Positions 34,047-45,359 are shown, counted from the first letter of the stretch. The stretch is 64,000 nucleotides of DNA from Crossaster papposus (GCA_037893245.1 JBAIAA010000077.1:124001-188000), one strand, 5' to 3'. Notes: generated by a model from the letters alone, not told the origin. Numbers and translations are program-made.

Positions 34047-35640
34047 ATGATGACAGGTATTGAAACTGAAAGCAATGAGCATGTGATAAATATTGACGAT
34101 GAGGATGTTGATACTATTGACAATCCATTCTCCTTATCCAATAACTCCCAGTATTATTCTGCTGATCAATTTCCTAGGACTGTTAATAACAATTGTATTT
34201 CTTTACTGCATATTAATATAAGGAGCCTCCAAAAAATTTTGATCAACTAAATATCTTTTTGCATTCTATTAATTATAAATTTTCGGTTATTGCACTCTCT
34301 GAAACTTTGTTAAAAACTGCCCATCATAGTTACTATTGTTTGCCTGGTTATGAGCTCATTGCGAATAATAGACAGGGTGCTAAAAGCGGTGGTGGAGTTG
34401 CCCTTTATGTTTCTTGTGATTTGAATATTGTTAATAGGGAAGATCTATTTTTTTCAGATAACTCCCTTGAATCCTTATTTATTGAGATTTTAATTCCCAA
34501 AGCCAAAAACATTATAGTGGGTGTTGTATACAAAGCACCCTCTGTTGTTCACTGTGAGTTTATGAACACTTTTCAAAGCGTGTGTTCTCATATTGCCTGT
34601 AATAACAAATCTTGTATAATTTCTGGAGACTTTAATGTTAATTTACTCAACCATGCCAACGCTAACTCGCAGGCCTTCGTTGATTTAATTACATCTTATT
34701 CCTTTCTTCCCTTAATTGATAAGCCCACTTGCATAACTGATTCTTCTGCGACACTTATAGATAATCTCTTTTGTAATATTCTTCCCTCCCCCAAATCAGG
34801 TGTTTTATTATCCGATATTTCAGATCACTTTCCAATTTTTATGTTTGTACACTCTCCTACCTCAACCATTACCCATGATAGCAACACTTATAATTCTTCT
34901 TTTTTTCGTAAATTCACTAATGTCAATTTCCAAAGCTTTAATAATGATTTATACTCTAGTGATTGGGGGGATGTGATTTCTAGTGATAATCCAGAAGTTG
35001 CTTGTAATATGTTTATGGATAAATTCAATTATATATATGATAACAATATTCCACTTATTCAAAATAAACGCAAATCTAGAACCAATCATAAATCGAATTC
35101 ACCCTGGATCACCAATTCACTCCTTAAATCCATAAATAAGAAAAATAAATTGTATCGTCAATATTTGTCGCATCCCACGAATACACACAAAAGCAAGTAT
35201 ACTAAATATAAAAAATATTTTAACTAGTCTTTTACGTACATCAAAAAAAATTACTTTGCTCGTCAGTTTGAACAGGAAAAAAACAACATTCGTAATACCT
35301 GAAAAGTAATTAATTCTGTTTTAAACAATAAGAAGTCTTCCCACACTATTAGTAGTATCATTTCTGATGGCAAAATAATCAGTGATCCTAATCAAATTGC
35401 TAATTGCTTTAATGATTACTTTGTAAACATAGGACCTAATCTTGCAAGTGACATTCAATCTACTCGCCCATCTAATAGTTTTACAGATTATCTGATTCAT
35501 CCTAATCCAAATCCTTTATTCTTTGTTCCGACCACTGAATATGAGATAGTTGATATTGTTCACAATTTGCAAAATAAGAAAAGCTCTGGTCATGACTCAA
35601 TTAATATATCTAGTATTAAGAATTATATTAATGATATGTA
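34047..35640 (+). pseudogene. CR1-like LINE, endonuclease and start of RT
   Basis: LLHINIRSLQKI (34190-34240) then, after a frame change, a 322-codon frame with the apurinic/apyrimidinic endonuclease landmarks: VIALSETLL, GGGVALYVS, IVGVVYKAP, CIISGDFNVNLL, LIDNLFCN and LSDISDHFPIF. RT begins after a stop at 35227 (NCFNDYFVNIGPNLA near 35405) and continues to about 35670, where a 1.4-kb insert interrupts it. The AT-rich codon use differs from the receptor exons. Confidence 0.85.
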
Positions 35641-35671
35641 AGCCACTTGCTCACATTGTTAATGCCTCATT

Positions 35672-37146
35672 GGCTTTTTCGCAAATTTTGCGAAAAAGCC
35701 TTTGTTTTTGTTCTGATTTTTTTTTTTCTTCTTCTTCTTCTTCTTCTTCTTCTTCTTCTTTTTTTCTTTTAGTAACCTAAACCCCATAGACTTTGTACAC
35801 GTTTTTTCTGCCAGTCACTTTTAATAGAAAACAAAGTCGTATTTCCATAAAACTTAACCCAGGTGAAGACCCTATAGTGAACTCGTGTCTCGCCGAAAAA
35901 CGTAATGGTGACGTCATCAGGGGTCACGTGACGTCATCTTAAAGGTGTAATTGATTTAATCTTTGAAAATCAATAACAAATCAACCGCAAAAGACCGAAA
36001 CTTAATTTTTGTGGCAATAGATAGAATAATCCAGGATCTTAATTTTATCTCGTGTGCGTGAAATCACGTGACCCTTCCTTCCGGTCTAAACCGGAAGTGC
36101 CTCATAATTTGAAAGTGAAAAATGATATGAACTTACTTTCAACGATGTCAGTGTCTGGCTAGTATAAACTTTTTAAAATAATTACCGGCGACGTCATAAC
36201 ACGTTATAGCGCCCTCTAGCGGCAGGTTGAAAAATTGTTAAAATGAATAATCTGTTGATGTGTGTGGCGAAGTTTGCTGAAATCACTTTATAACCGGTGT
36301 ATATAATCAGCTTTGTGCTAAGAACATATTGAGAAAGATATTTATTGATGACGTCACCAAACCGGAAGTTACAATGAAAAGACCTTAAAACCTTAAAACG
36401 TCGCTTAAAAATCAACCGCGATAGATATAATCCAGATTTTTGCTTGAAATAGCAAAGTTAAGACAGCTCTCGAGTTTCTGTTAATTACGTCACAATGACG
36501 TCATCAAGTGTCAGATTACAAGCAACCAAATATTTATAAATTTAATCTTTGAAAATCAATATAAAATCAACAGTAAGAGATCTGATTTAGATTTTTAAGG
36601 AAATTGATAGATTAATCCATGGTCTTCATAATTTGTATTACATGCAAAAAGACCTGACACTTCCTTCCGGTCCAAACCGGAAGTGCCTTATAATTTAAAA
36701 GTGGAAAACGATGCTAACTTACTTTCAACGATGTTAGGCGCTGGCTAGGTTGTAAGTAACAAAAAAGTTAACAGTGACTTCATAAAATGTTAAAGCGCCC
36801 TCTAGCGTCATGTTGACAAATGTTACGTCATATTACGATTATATTTGAATTATTACGTTTTTAGACGTTGAAGGCATATCTCAGCAACGGATCGTGTTAA
36901 CATAACACCTCATTTTGTGTTGTTCGGTGATAGATAGTTGCACAAAAAGTTCACAAACGTGTGACGTCATCGTTTTAATCAGTTTTAATTCATTTTACTC
37001 TGTTTAAATTAACTTAAATTAGTTTTCAATGATTTTAAATTGTTTTGATGGTTTAAAAGTTCAATTTTGAAAATATTTAATAAACAAAAATGTTAAATGC
37101 GAAAAAGCCCTATGTTCTGTTCCTTGAACAGACGTAGTTCTAGTTT
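35672..37146. mobile_element. 1.4-kb insert in the LINE RT
   Basis: It starts with GGCTTTTTCGCA, immediately folded back as TGCGAAAAAGCC, and TGCGAAAAAGCC recurs near the right end (37098-37109). A CTT microsatellite lies at 35732-35760. The inside carries two diverged direct copies of a roughly 590-bp unit sharing CCGGAAGTGCCT and GCGCCCTCTAGCG. No coding capacity. The LINE frame resumes with TGIVPSQIQIAKV at about 37150. Confidence 0.7.
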
Positions 37147-38459
37147 TTAACTGGTATTGTTCCCTCACAAATACAAATTGCTAAAGTTATTCAAGTTTTT
37201 AAAAAGGGAGATCCTAATTGTGTCAATAACTACAGACCTATCTCTGTCCTCACATGCTTTTCTAAGATTTTTGAAAAATGCGTTTATGTCCGTACTGTAC
37301 GTTTTTTTTATAAATTTGATATCTTGACAAGTTCACAATTTGGATTTCGTAGTAAACATTCTACTACTCATGCTCTTCTTGATTTTATAGACAAAGTTTC
37401 CAATGCAATTGATGACTCGAAACACACTATAGGGATGTTCCTCGATCTGTCAAAGGCATTTGATACAATCGACCATAATATTTTATTACAAACTTTCTTT
37501 TTATGGCATTCGTGGAACTTCCCTAGAGTGGTTATAAGGAATTAACATATGGTGTACCCCAATGATCAATTCTTGGACCATTACTTTTTTAAATATATTT
37601 TAATGATTTTACAAAATGTTCTAACGTAGTTTCGTTTATATTATTTGCAGATGATTAAAATGTATTTGTTTCACATAGTAACCCCATATATCTTATTGAT
37701 ACAGTCAACACTGAACTCAAATCTGTTGCAAATTGGTTCAACGTTAATAAGTTGTCCCTCAATATCAGTAAAACCAACTAGGCCTATATGCTGTTCAGTA
37801 ATTCTATTAGTGACCTTCCTGGTGATGTAGAAATTAATAATGTTATCATTAACAAGACCGACTGTTGTAAATTCCTGGGACTGTTGATTGATTCTGGATT
37901 AACATGGACATTTCATATTAACAATGTGTGTAAAATTGTTGCCAGGAATATTGGTGTGATAAATAGGATCAAACATTTTTTTCCTGAACCAGTTCTTGAA
38001 TCTCTGTATAATACTTAAATTTTATCATATCTTAATTATGGAATTCTTGCATGGGGGAATAGTTCTGTCACAAATTTAAACAGGCTACTCCTTTTACAGA
38101 AACGGGCTTTACGTTCAATTAATTATGTCGATTTTTGTACGCACTCGGACCCTCTTTTTGTTAAACATAGGATTTTAAAATACCATCAGCTTGGGTCCCT
38201 TATGTATCAATCCACCTGTAATACTTTACCATTAACAATTCAGAGTATATTTACTCGGAATCATGAAATTCATACTCATTTTACTCGTCAAGCTTCCAAC
38301 TTTCACATCCCATTTACTCGCACTTCTTTTGCTCATAAAACTATTAAATATGAGGGACCCAGACTTTGGAACTCATTTGATGAACAACTTAAAACATCTA
38401 AAAATCTCTCCATTTTTAAACGTGGGTTTAAATCTGTCTTGCTGAAATCCTACTGTTGA
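37147..38459 (+). pseudogene. CR1-like LINE, rest of RT
   Basis: VFKKGDPNCVNNYRPIS (37190), SQFGFRSKHSTTHAL, MFLDLSKAFDTIDHNIL, then a degenerated catalytic region (LFADD near 37645 broken by a stop), TDCCKFLGLLIDSGLTW and a C-terminal part with FTRTSFAHKTIKYEGPRLWN. Multiple stops and shifts. The tail after 38459 runs to about 38855, ending ATAAAATGAACTATGAACTA. Confidence 0.85.
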
Positions 38460-38865
38460 ATCTAATTGTTGAATCATTGTAATTAAACGTCAAATCCCTA
38501 TAATGTAGTAGATGTACATTGCTATAACCTCTTGCTGACCTGTTAGTCTGTCCAGTCCTTGTCTATTGTTAGTGTCCGATTGTACCTGTATTGTGTAACT
38601 TTCCTTATTGTACATGTACATGCCATACATTGAGTCCTATTTACAGTAGTCTAGCAGTTTTATTATATTAACATTCCTCCCTTAGGCCTCAATGCAGGTG
38701 TATGCTAGGGGCCATGCTTATAAGCTTTGCTTCATAATGAGCCCCTCCACAATATTACTATATGATCGATATAATAACATTTTGTAAATTAAGACTCTTC
38801 TGTGTTCTTGATAATATTTGATATTGTGGAAATAAAATGAACTATGAACTATAAACTGTCAGAAT

Positions 38866-39892
38866 GTCACGGGGGTTGTACGGATGGCGCGCGGCGGGCG
38901 TACGTACGGGAGCCGTGCGTGGGCCTTGCGTTGCCCGCAGGGTGTGCCACATACAACAAGGCCACTCTACGGGCACCGTAGGGCCGCCTTAAGGCTGCCC
39001 TAGGGCGCCCGTGGAATTCCTGCGGCCGCCGCAATTTTGTTAGGGTCCGCAAAAGTCAATTGTAATTCATGAGACCCCAGGGCGGCCGCACAGCAAACAC
39101 AAGGCCACCGTACGCCCGACGTATGGTAGTCGTGGAACCGCTCTACGGCATGGCTACGGCGTGTCATATTGCTATGGCGAACCTAGGAATTAAAACAGTT
39201 ATAACTCCGCGCTATAATCCCACGGCCATAATCCCACGGCCATAATCCTGCGGCCATCCTGCGGCCGCCGCAGGTATCTCTCGATTTCGGGGAATTACCG
39301 CCGCCGTATCCTAGGCGTAGAGCAAACGTGACTTAGGCTTTAGGGGGGAGTCCCTCGGTCTCATATCGTGCTGGGTATATCTTTATTTTTGCTAGGGCCA
39401 GTAAACAGTTTCACTGGTCTTTTATTATTTTAATAAGGCTGGCCTGGCATCATTCCAGAAAGTGTTCTTAGCCATATAAAACGTTAGTGTAAGTAATTTC
39501 AGTAGGAACATTTGTGACTGGGACACGCAAAGAGAACATCCAGCGCTATTGGAGGTTCTTGCTGTTTCGTTTCTGTATGTCAGTTAATTCTGTATTTTCT
39601 TATTTATATGGATCTGTTCGAGCCATTTCTGTTATTCTAGTTTATGTGCAACCAACATACATGTTAGGATTAAGACTCATTGCTTCGTGTGCAATAGTGG
39701 CAGGAAGCAACTAGTCGGTTTATTTATTTTCTTATCAATATTGCTATTTATTTGTACAGAATATTGTTAATTTATTATGTTAATTTATTATTGTATTGTG
39801 CCGCAATTAGGAAAAGTAATATATTTTTTGGATTTAATTTAAGTAAAGTTTATAACTGAAGAGACTCTGACGGGTTTCGTTACAATACACCA
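38866..39892. repeat. GC-rich block and possible LTR end
   Basis: 38866-39340 is strikingly GC- and CpG-rich with palindromes such as CTGCGGCCGCCGCAG. It is followed by an AT-rich part ending TTTCGTTACA at 39892, directly followed by ATAC. CGTTACA plus ATAC is the same end and target as the gypsy LTR at 25512. A left LTR end was not identified (TGTCACG at 38865 is a weak candidate). Confidence 0.35.
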
Positions 39893-40112
39893 TTAGTAAT
39901 TGATTGAATTATCAGTAATGGGTGGATTTGGGGGGTTGAAGTTTACAATCATATAATATAGACGCTAATAATAAAGCAAGAAAAACAGACTTTTTTTTTT
40001 CTTGTTTTTTCTGCTGGTTGCCTGGAATCATTATGTTCAAATTAGTAAGATATTTCTTAATAAATTTGTTGTAAATTTGTTCGATATATGCAAATTGTGT
40101 ATCCTACCTTTA
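39893..40112. mobile_element. MITE with GGTAGGATACACCATTAG ends, copy B
   Basis: Begins ATACACCATTAGTAATTG and ends TGTATCCTACCTTTAA. Same body as the copy at 41970. Its first bases are replaced by the LTR-like end at 39892. Confidence 0.7.
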
Positions 40113-40789
40113 AACAAAATAAATATCCAAATTAAAAACAATCCATGCACTCAAACAGCATTCAAATATGCAAATGTCAAAAGATTATGAATGTCTCTAA
40201 ATACAATTGAACCCCATGCAAGTGAATAAGAACCACAGAATTGGCACCATGACCAAAATCTTCACGATTGCGTCATTCAAGGTCACGTGACTTCACGTTA
40301 AAGGTGTAATTTTCCCCCCTGGGTTGTGTACACGTTTTTCTTCAGCCTATTGACTTTACACTTTGGTAAATCTGATCGACTTGAGAATTAGTGTACACCT
40401 CGACCTCCATCCCCAGGAGGGCCAAGAGAAAAATCGTCATGATGATGTGATCGTGGGTCATGTGACGTCATAATAAAGGTTTTTAAGACGCTCTGTCTCT
40501 GGAAGTACAGGCCCAATTGGGGTCAAACTTGGTATGCAAGTTTTCCAGGATGTGTTATAGACGAAAATTAAGATGACATCCTAGCGTGTGATGTGACGTC
40601 ACATTAAACGTGCAGTTTTCCCCATAGGATTTGTACACGTTTTTGTCAACCAATATATCTTTGGCAGTTGGGTAAATCCGATCAACTTCAGACTTGACAC
40701 ACTTACCCACCACCCACATATTGAAAGTCATTTTAGACACCCGAAACAGCTCTGTGTTTGTCCACAAACACATTTCTAGTTTTACTCAC
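40113..40789. other. Receptor intron with diverged repeat
   Basis: No exon seen. CGTGACGTCA-like and GTACACGTTTTT motifs recur at about 40280-40345 and 40590-40640, and resemble parts of the insert at 35.8-36.0 kb. Confidence 0.4.
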
Positions 40790-40966
40790 TTTTATTGTCT
40801 TGGATGTTGCAAGTCTCGCATGATTGGTGACAGTTAAAGTCATGAAGTAGTCAAACTTGCCGTTAAATCTGGACGGATCTATATCCACCACATACATGTA
40901 GTCAACATCATAACAGTCGCCGATAGGGACACACACGCACCTGTGAGAATCGCAGTCCTTCGAATC
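40790..40966 (-). CDS. Adhesion GPCR ectodomain exon (Cys-rich)
   Basis: A 177-base phase 0-0 exon (acceptor CATACAG, donor AAA/GTGAGT). It encodes DSKDCDSHRCVCVPIGDCYD, then VDYMYVVDIDPSRF and FDYFMTLTVTNHARLATSK. Four closely spaced cysteines followed by a beta-strand pattern (TLTVTNHARLxT) look like the second half of an Ig/FN3-like extracellular module. No named domain was recognised with certainty. Confidence 0.82.
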
Positions 40967-41124
40967 CTGTATGATGGGAATAAACAAGATATTATTACAG
41001 AGAGATCTTGCTGAATTACTGTAACGAACAGTTTGTATAGCACTTTGTGTTGGACTCTTCAACACTAGCCTCGGCGATAGGGGTTCCGGAGAGGGTTCCG
41101 GAAAGGGTTCCAGAGGGGGTTCCA

Positions 41125-41145
41125 GGGGGGGGGGGGGGGGGGGGG
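41125..41145 (+). repeat. Poly-G tract (21 G) with GGTTCCGTCGGAGGG repeats
   Basis: Run of 21 G flanked by direct copies of GGGTTCCGTCGGAGGG to the right and GAGGGTTCCGGA to the left. A possible quadruplex site and assembly hazard. Confidence 0.9.
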
Positions 41146-41261
41146 TTCCGTCGGAGGGGGTTCCGTCGGAGGGGGTTCCGTCGGAAGGGTTTTGCTGGCG
41201 CATTGTTTGTGGAGCAATGATCTATTTTCATTGTTCCAGTGACAGGTGTTCTGGAAATTGG

Positions 41262-41400
41262 TTTCTTATAATAAGTTTCAAAGTGAACAAAATAATTGGC
41301 AAGGCGGGACTTGAACCTGCAACCTCTGGAATACCGGACCGGCACTGTACCAACTTGTAGGCAGTCTCCCAAATCTTCAGTATCTGACTAGCGCCCTCGA
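41262..41400 (-). repeat. tRNA-derived SINE (family B), minus copy
   Basis: On minus: AGGTTGCAGGTTCAAGTCCC then GCCTTGCCAATT and a tail TGTTCACTTTGAAACTTAT. The tRNA-like head matches the plus copy beginning at 41387. The two stand head to head. Confidence 0.75.
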
Positions 41401-41580
41401 ACAAAGATACTGACAATTTGAGAGACCACCAACATAGGGCAAGATAGCTCAGTTGGTAGAGCGCCGGTCAGGTATTCTGAAGGTTGCAGGTTCAAGTCCC
41501 GCCTTGCCAATTTCTTTGTTCACTTTGAAATTTATTGCAAATTTACCTAGTATGTTTCCCTTGTGGTTTATTTGTGTATG
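41387..41580 (+). repeat. tRNA-derived SINE (family B), plus copy
   Basis: A leader (GACTAGCGCCCTCGAACAAA) is followed by GGGCAAGATAGCTCAGTTGG, TAGAGC (A box) and GGTTCAAGTCC (B box), closing with GCCTTGCC, which pairs with GGCAAG as an acceptor stem. The anticodon arm is degenerate, so it is a SINE head rather than a working tRNA gene. Tail CTTTGTTCACTTTGAAATTT. Confidence 0.8.
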
Positions 41581-41969
41581 TTACAATAAATAGGAGCTAT
41601 AGGGTTTGGCCAAATAAGTTTATACATTGTAACAAAGTTTATCTGGCTGCGCTTTTCTATGCATAAGCAGTTGTGGTTGGCTGTAGAGATGGCGAGTGTA
41701 CCGCGGATGCATGTTTTGGTGGAATATAGCAGAGTTTAACCCGAGTTGGAAATCATGTGTGACCGCGCCCTCTTTCCCTGTGCTTGGACAAGGACCCCAA
41801 AAGTCCATGCTTCAGTACAAATGTTATAACATTGTTAATGTTTTTATGTTTATTCATCATGAACAAGCTGGCTAGAAGCCACTCTAAGCAAAGGACTACA
41901 AGATAAAATAAATTGTATAAAATAAATAAAATAAAATGAAAAGAAGGTACTTTCGAATTCTTTTTTTAA

Positions 41970-42315
41970 AGGTAGGATACACCATTAGTAATTGCTTGAA
42001 TTATCAGGAATGGGTGGATTTGGGGAGGGGAGGGTTGTATTTTTTAGTAAATATCATTTAACTGACCTGTCCGAAGTTTTACAGTAATGGATGCTGAGAA
42101 AAGCAAGAAAAACGGCGTTCGTTTTCAACCAGCATAATTATGTTCTTCTTGGTTTTTTTTATATTCAATTTTCAAAACAATTACAGGATATCTAGCACAA
42201 CAATTTTGCTGGATGCCTACAATCATTATTTCCTTTTTATTAAATAAATAAGATATTTCTTAATATTGTGGTAGTAAAGATTTTCGATATCTGCAAATAT
42301 TGTATCCTACCTTTA
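41970..42315. mobile_element. MITE with AAAGGTAGGATACACC ends, full copy A
   Basis: AAAGGTAGGATACACCATTA at the left and TTGTATCCTACCTTTA at the right are terminal inverted repeats. Two other copies are listed at 39893 and 30640. Confidence 0.8.
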
Positions 42316-42698
42316 TAATAAACAATCATGTCATTTTGAAGACACACGCAGTTATAATACAGGTCTCTATTGTATTAAGGATCTCTGTTATTGTAGTAAT
42401 AGAAAACATGCTTTTCCCTTTTCTATGACAGTGTCAGGGAGAATGCAAGAAATTCGGGGTGGGAAAATTAGATTAAATATTACAAATCTTTAAATTGTCA
42501 GGATTTTTTTTAAAGTGAAAGTGAAAAACAATTGGCAGAATTATTTAGGATTATAGGACATCAACTGGGTGAGGGTTTTACATTTGTGGATCCATCATTG
42601 TTAACGTTTATTTACTTTTTCTTTCAATTAAAAATTGCTGCGAAGTTTTAATAGTTTGGATGCTAAGTAGGCCAATCTCACTCACTAAGTGGCCTTAC

Positions 42699-42825
42699 CG
42701 TATTGACTTTCCTGGCAGGCACTGTCTGGTTGTCATGTTTCATCTCCGTGCCAGTGTGGTTGTCAAAGAGAAGCCACTCGATGGTTCTTACTCCGCTATG
42801 AATGTCGTAAGTCTTCAATTTCACA
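42699..42825 (-). CDS. Adhesion GPCR ectodomain exon
   Basis: A 127-base exon with acceptor ATTGTCAG and donor ACG/GTAAGG. It encodes VKLKTYDIHSGVRTIEWLLF and DNHTGTEMKHDNQTVPARK. Entry phase 2 and exit phase 0 match the exons on both sides. It completes the module begun by SSPPVIDGLLSAPT in the upstream exon and continues into the Cys-rich exon at 40790. Confidence 0.82.
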
Positions 42826-42884
42826 CTGACAATTAAAATTAAATTGTATAGATCCTATTAACTTGGTTGGGGTCACGTAGGGTA

Positions 42885-43150
42885 GCATGGAGTGGCGCGG
42901 GTCGACACGGGGCGGCAAATGTCTAAAGCACTTGTCTCTCACCAGTGTGGCCCGGGTTCGATTTCCAGCTCAGACCATTATGTGAGTAGAGTTGTTCGTT
43001 GGTTTTCTCCTGTGCCCCGAGGGTTTTTCTCCGGGTTCTCTAGTTTTTGTCCCTCCACAAAAATCAACATATTTAACGATCTTTGGGTTAAACAGATATG
43101 GGTTGTGTGGCTGGCAGCTAGAGATGCCTTTAACGCGCCATCAACTCGAA
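42885..43150 (+). repeat. tRNA-derived SINE (family C)
   Basis: GGCAAATGTCTAAAGCACTT, GTCTCTCACCAGTGTGGCCC and GGGTTCGATTTCC form a degenerate tRNA head. The body GGTTTTCTCCTGTGCCCCGA and TTTTCTCCGGGTTCTC resembles a SINE body I know from marine deuterostome genomes. Confidence 0.65.
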
Positions 43151-43199
43151 CACGTTGCAGCCGCGTTTTTTCGCAATTCAGCACCCCAGCTGCGAGTAA

Positions 43200-43384
43200 A
43201 AGCCGGTTCATACTCGGCGTGAAAGCAAACGCGAACGCGAATTTGTGACGTCAGGGGGAGTTTTCGTGATGCAAAATCGCAAAAGTTGAACACATTTCAA
43301 CTTGGGCGAATGTTCGCAGCAAATGCTTTGTGACGTCAAATTCGTATCGCAATCGCTTTCGCGTGAAGTATGAACCGGCCTTAA
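43200..43384. mobile_element. Short MITE with AAGCCGGTTCATACT ends
   Basis: AAGCCGGTTCATACTCGGCG and TGAAAGC at the left pair with GCTTTCGCGTGAAGTATGAA and CCGGCCTT at the right. About 185 bp, no coding. Confidence 0.8.
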
Positions 43385-43454
43385 GGATGAATAAGTCATG
43401 ATAACATTCACATACATGCACTATAGCTATATATCCCACATTTAATATCATGTA

Positions 43455-43645
43455 CGTATGTACATGCTCTCCCATATGTACATGCTATGGGATAGCATGC
43501 ACACGTGCTATCCACAGCCAGCACATGCTATCCATGCATGTGCATGCTAAGGGGATAGCATGCACATGCTATGCGGTATAACATTCCAGTTTGAATGCTC
43601 TGAAAGCATTACTGGTAGCATGCACATGCTATATTTCCTTTTACC
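43455..43645. repeat. Cluster of TAGCATGCACATGCTA palindromes
   Basis: At least six overlapping variants of ATAGCATGCACATGCTAT or ACATGCTATCC within 190 bp. A related motif, CATAGCATTCGCATGCTATG, lies at 45135-45170, just right of the composite MITE copy 2, so the MITE may have landed in or carried this repeat. Confidence 0.75.
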
Positions 43646-44593
43646 CTTGCAGGGTAAAAGGCCTTATACTCAGCGACAGCCCTTTATCCCGACATGTTGT
43701 GGGTGTTAATGATTACAGGCCCGACAAGGTACCTGTAGTTGCCTTATAAGGGATAATTATGCAAAATGTGAAAGGTCACTGATATGCTAATTGCGCTGGT
43801 TAAACTTTTAACCAATGAGATTATCCGGGCGCGCGTCGGGTCTCTGGGCGTTCGGCTGGCTGTAAAAATACAGTCACTTTGTCACAGCCATCCTTTGTGC
43901 ACAGACACAATTTCGTTCATTCCAAAATTTTCACCCACCGCCACCCCCCCCCCCCCTTCATTTTAACCACACAGCATAATGCAATTTTCCAATATAGTGC
44001 TCGCAGGTGTCATGAGGCTATATAATGGTTTCCTTTCGGAATGTCTGCGGGTTAAAGTTCAATGTACATTGCTCATCCCCATTGGGGTGCTCGGGTGGCA
44101 ATTTTTGCGGATGCAGAAAGCCAGTAATCCAAGTTCTCATGTTTTGGGGCATTTAAATCACTTCATGTTTAGGTCTATTTGTTATGCAAATTGAATTGGT
44201 TGCCATAGCGCTCGAAAGTATCCTGAGGCTATGTTTTTCCGACTGAACGTAATACCGGTGGGAAGCTATCGTGTGTTAATCCACATGTAAACTGTGAATT
44301 ATACAACATTTTAAGTGAAGTTGGCTCATGTACACGGGTTTGGGCATGTGGTATTGCCCATACTGGTCGGGCCTGGTGTTGCCCAGGGGCCTGTTGCCCC
44401 ATTTCTAAAATAACTTTACTAATAATTTACCGGTATGCCCATAATCTGGTATCCGGATGAATAAAACGTTATCTCAGGCTGTGGCCATAAACTCAAGAAT
44501 TGTCTCTTTGGTCGTTTATGAGTCTGAGTATAAAGCTCATTTAAATAATTCGCCTCCTGACATGCTATCTATGCCACTGTATGAGAATGCTAT
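43646..44593. other. Receptor intron, no gene seen
   Basis: Poly-C run near 43945. No supported exon. Confidence 0.4.
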
Positions 44594-45119
44594 TATACAA
44601 ATATTGACTGCTTTGAGTGGTATAATAAAACTAGCCTCCCGAGGTGATCCATGGAGCATTCTATTTTCCCGAGGCGAAGCCGACGGAAAATAGAATGCTC
44701 CATGGATCACCGAGGGAGGCTAGTTTTACTATACCGCGAAATAAAGCAGTCAATATTTGTTTTATAACACCTCACTCACAGATTCTGCACAATTTAAGCT
44801 TCCTGAAAGTATAGTAATGACAACAAATCTTCGTTCCCTTTTTCTCGATCATACGTGTACTTTGTTGCCTTGATGAACGGGTGCGAGGGTGATAGAGCAA
44901 TGTTTACGCAATGCACCGAAACACACGTCTGGGTTTCAGTCACGCTTTCGTTACTATGCGCATAGTACGTGTGTTGCTATGCGCATAGTACTTTTTCAGA
45001 ACGAGGCTGCGTGGTATAGTCTTTTTGGAGCGCAAGTAAAAAATAGTAAAAATAGCAAGTGACACGTGACGCGCTCTCGGCCAATCAAGACACAGAATCT
45101 GTGAGTGAGGTGTTATAAT
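44594..45119. mobile_element. Composite fold-back MITE, copy 2
   Basis: Near-identical to 8687-9215 along its full length: hairpin part, ATAACACCTCACTCACAGAT, TATGCGCATAGTA core and ATCTGTGAGTGAGGTGTTAT end. The flanks differ, defining the mobile unit. Confidence 0.85.
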
Positions 45120-45359
45120 AGATAATAACAGTTCATCATAGCATTCGCATGCTATGCAGCATGCTATGAACACGTTGGACAGCAGTCGTGTTTGGTATTG
45201 GGTAGCCTCCCAAATTATTACACAGGTATGTATATTAAACTAAGAACATTTGTCGGTCAGAGGTTAGGCCAAAATTGTATCTAAAGTCAAAGCCGGATCA
45301 CAGAAGAGCAGTATAGAGCAGCCAAAGTTAAAGCCTGTGCAGTTTTTGGCATACAGTAC

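Noticed and set aside
41443-41515. Functional tRNA gene
   Set aside because: A and B boxes and a partial acceptor stem are present, but the anticodon arm does not pair properly and the same leader and tail recur at 60.1 and 60.5 kb, so it is a SINE.
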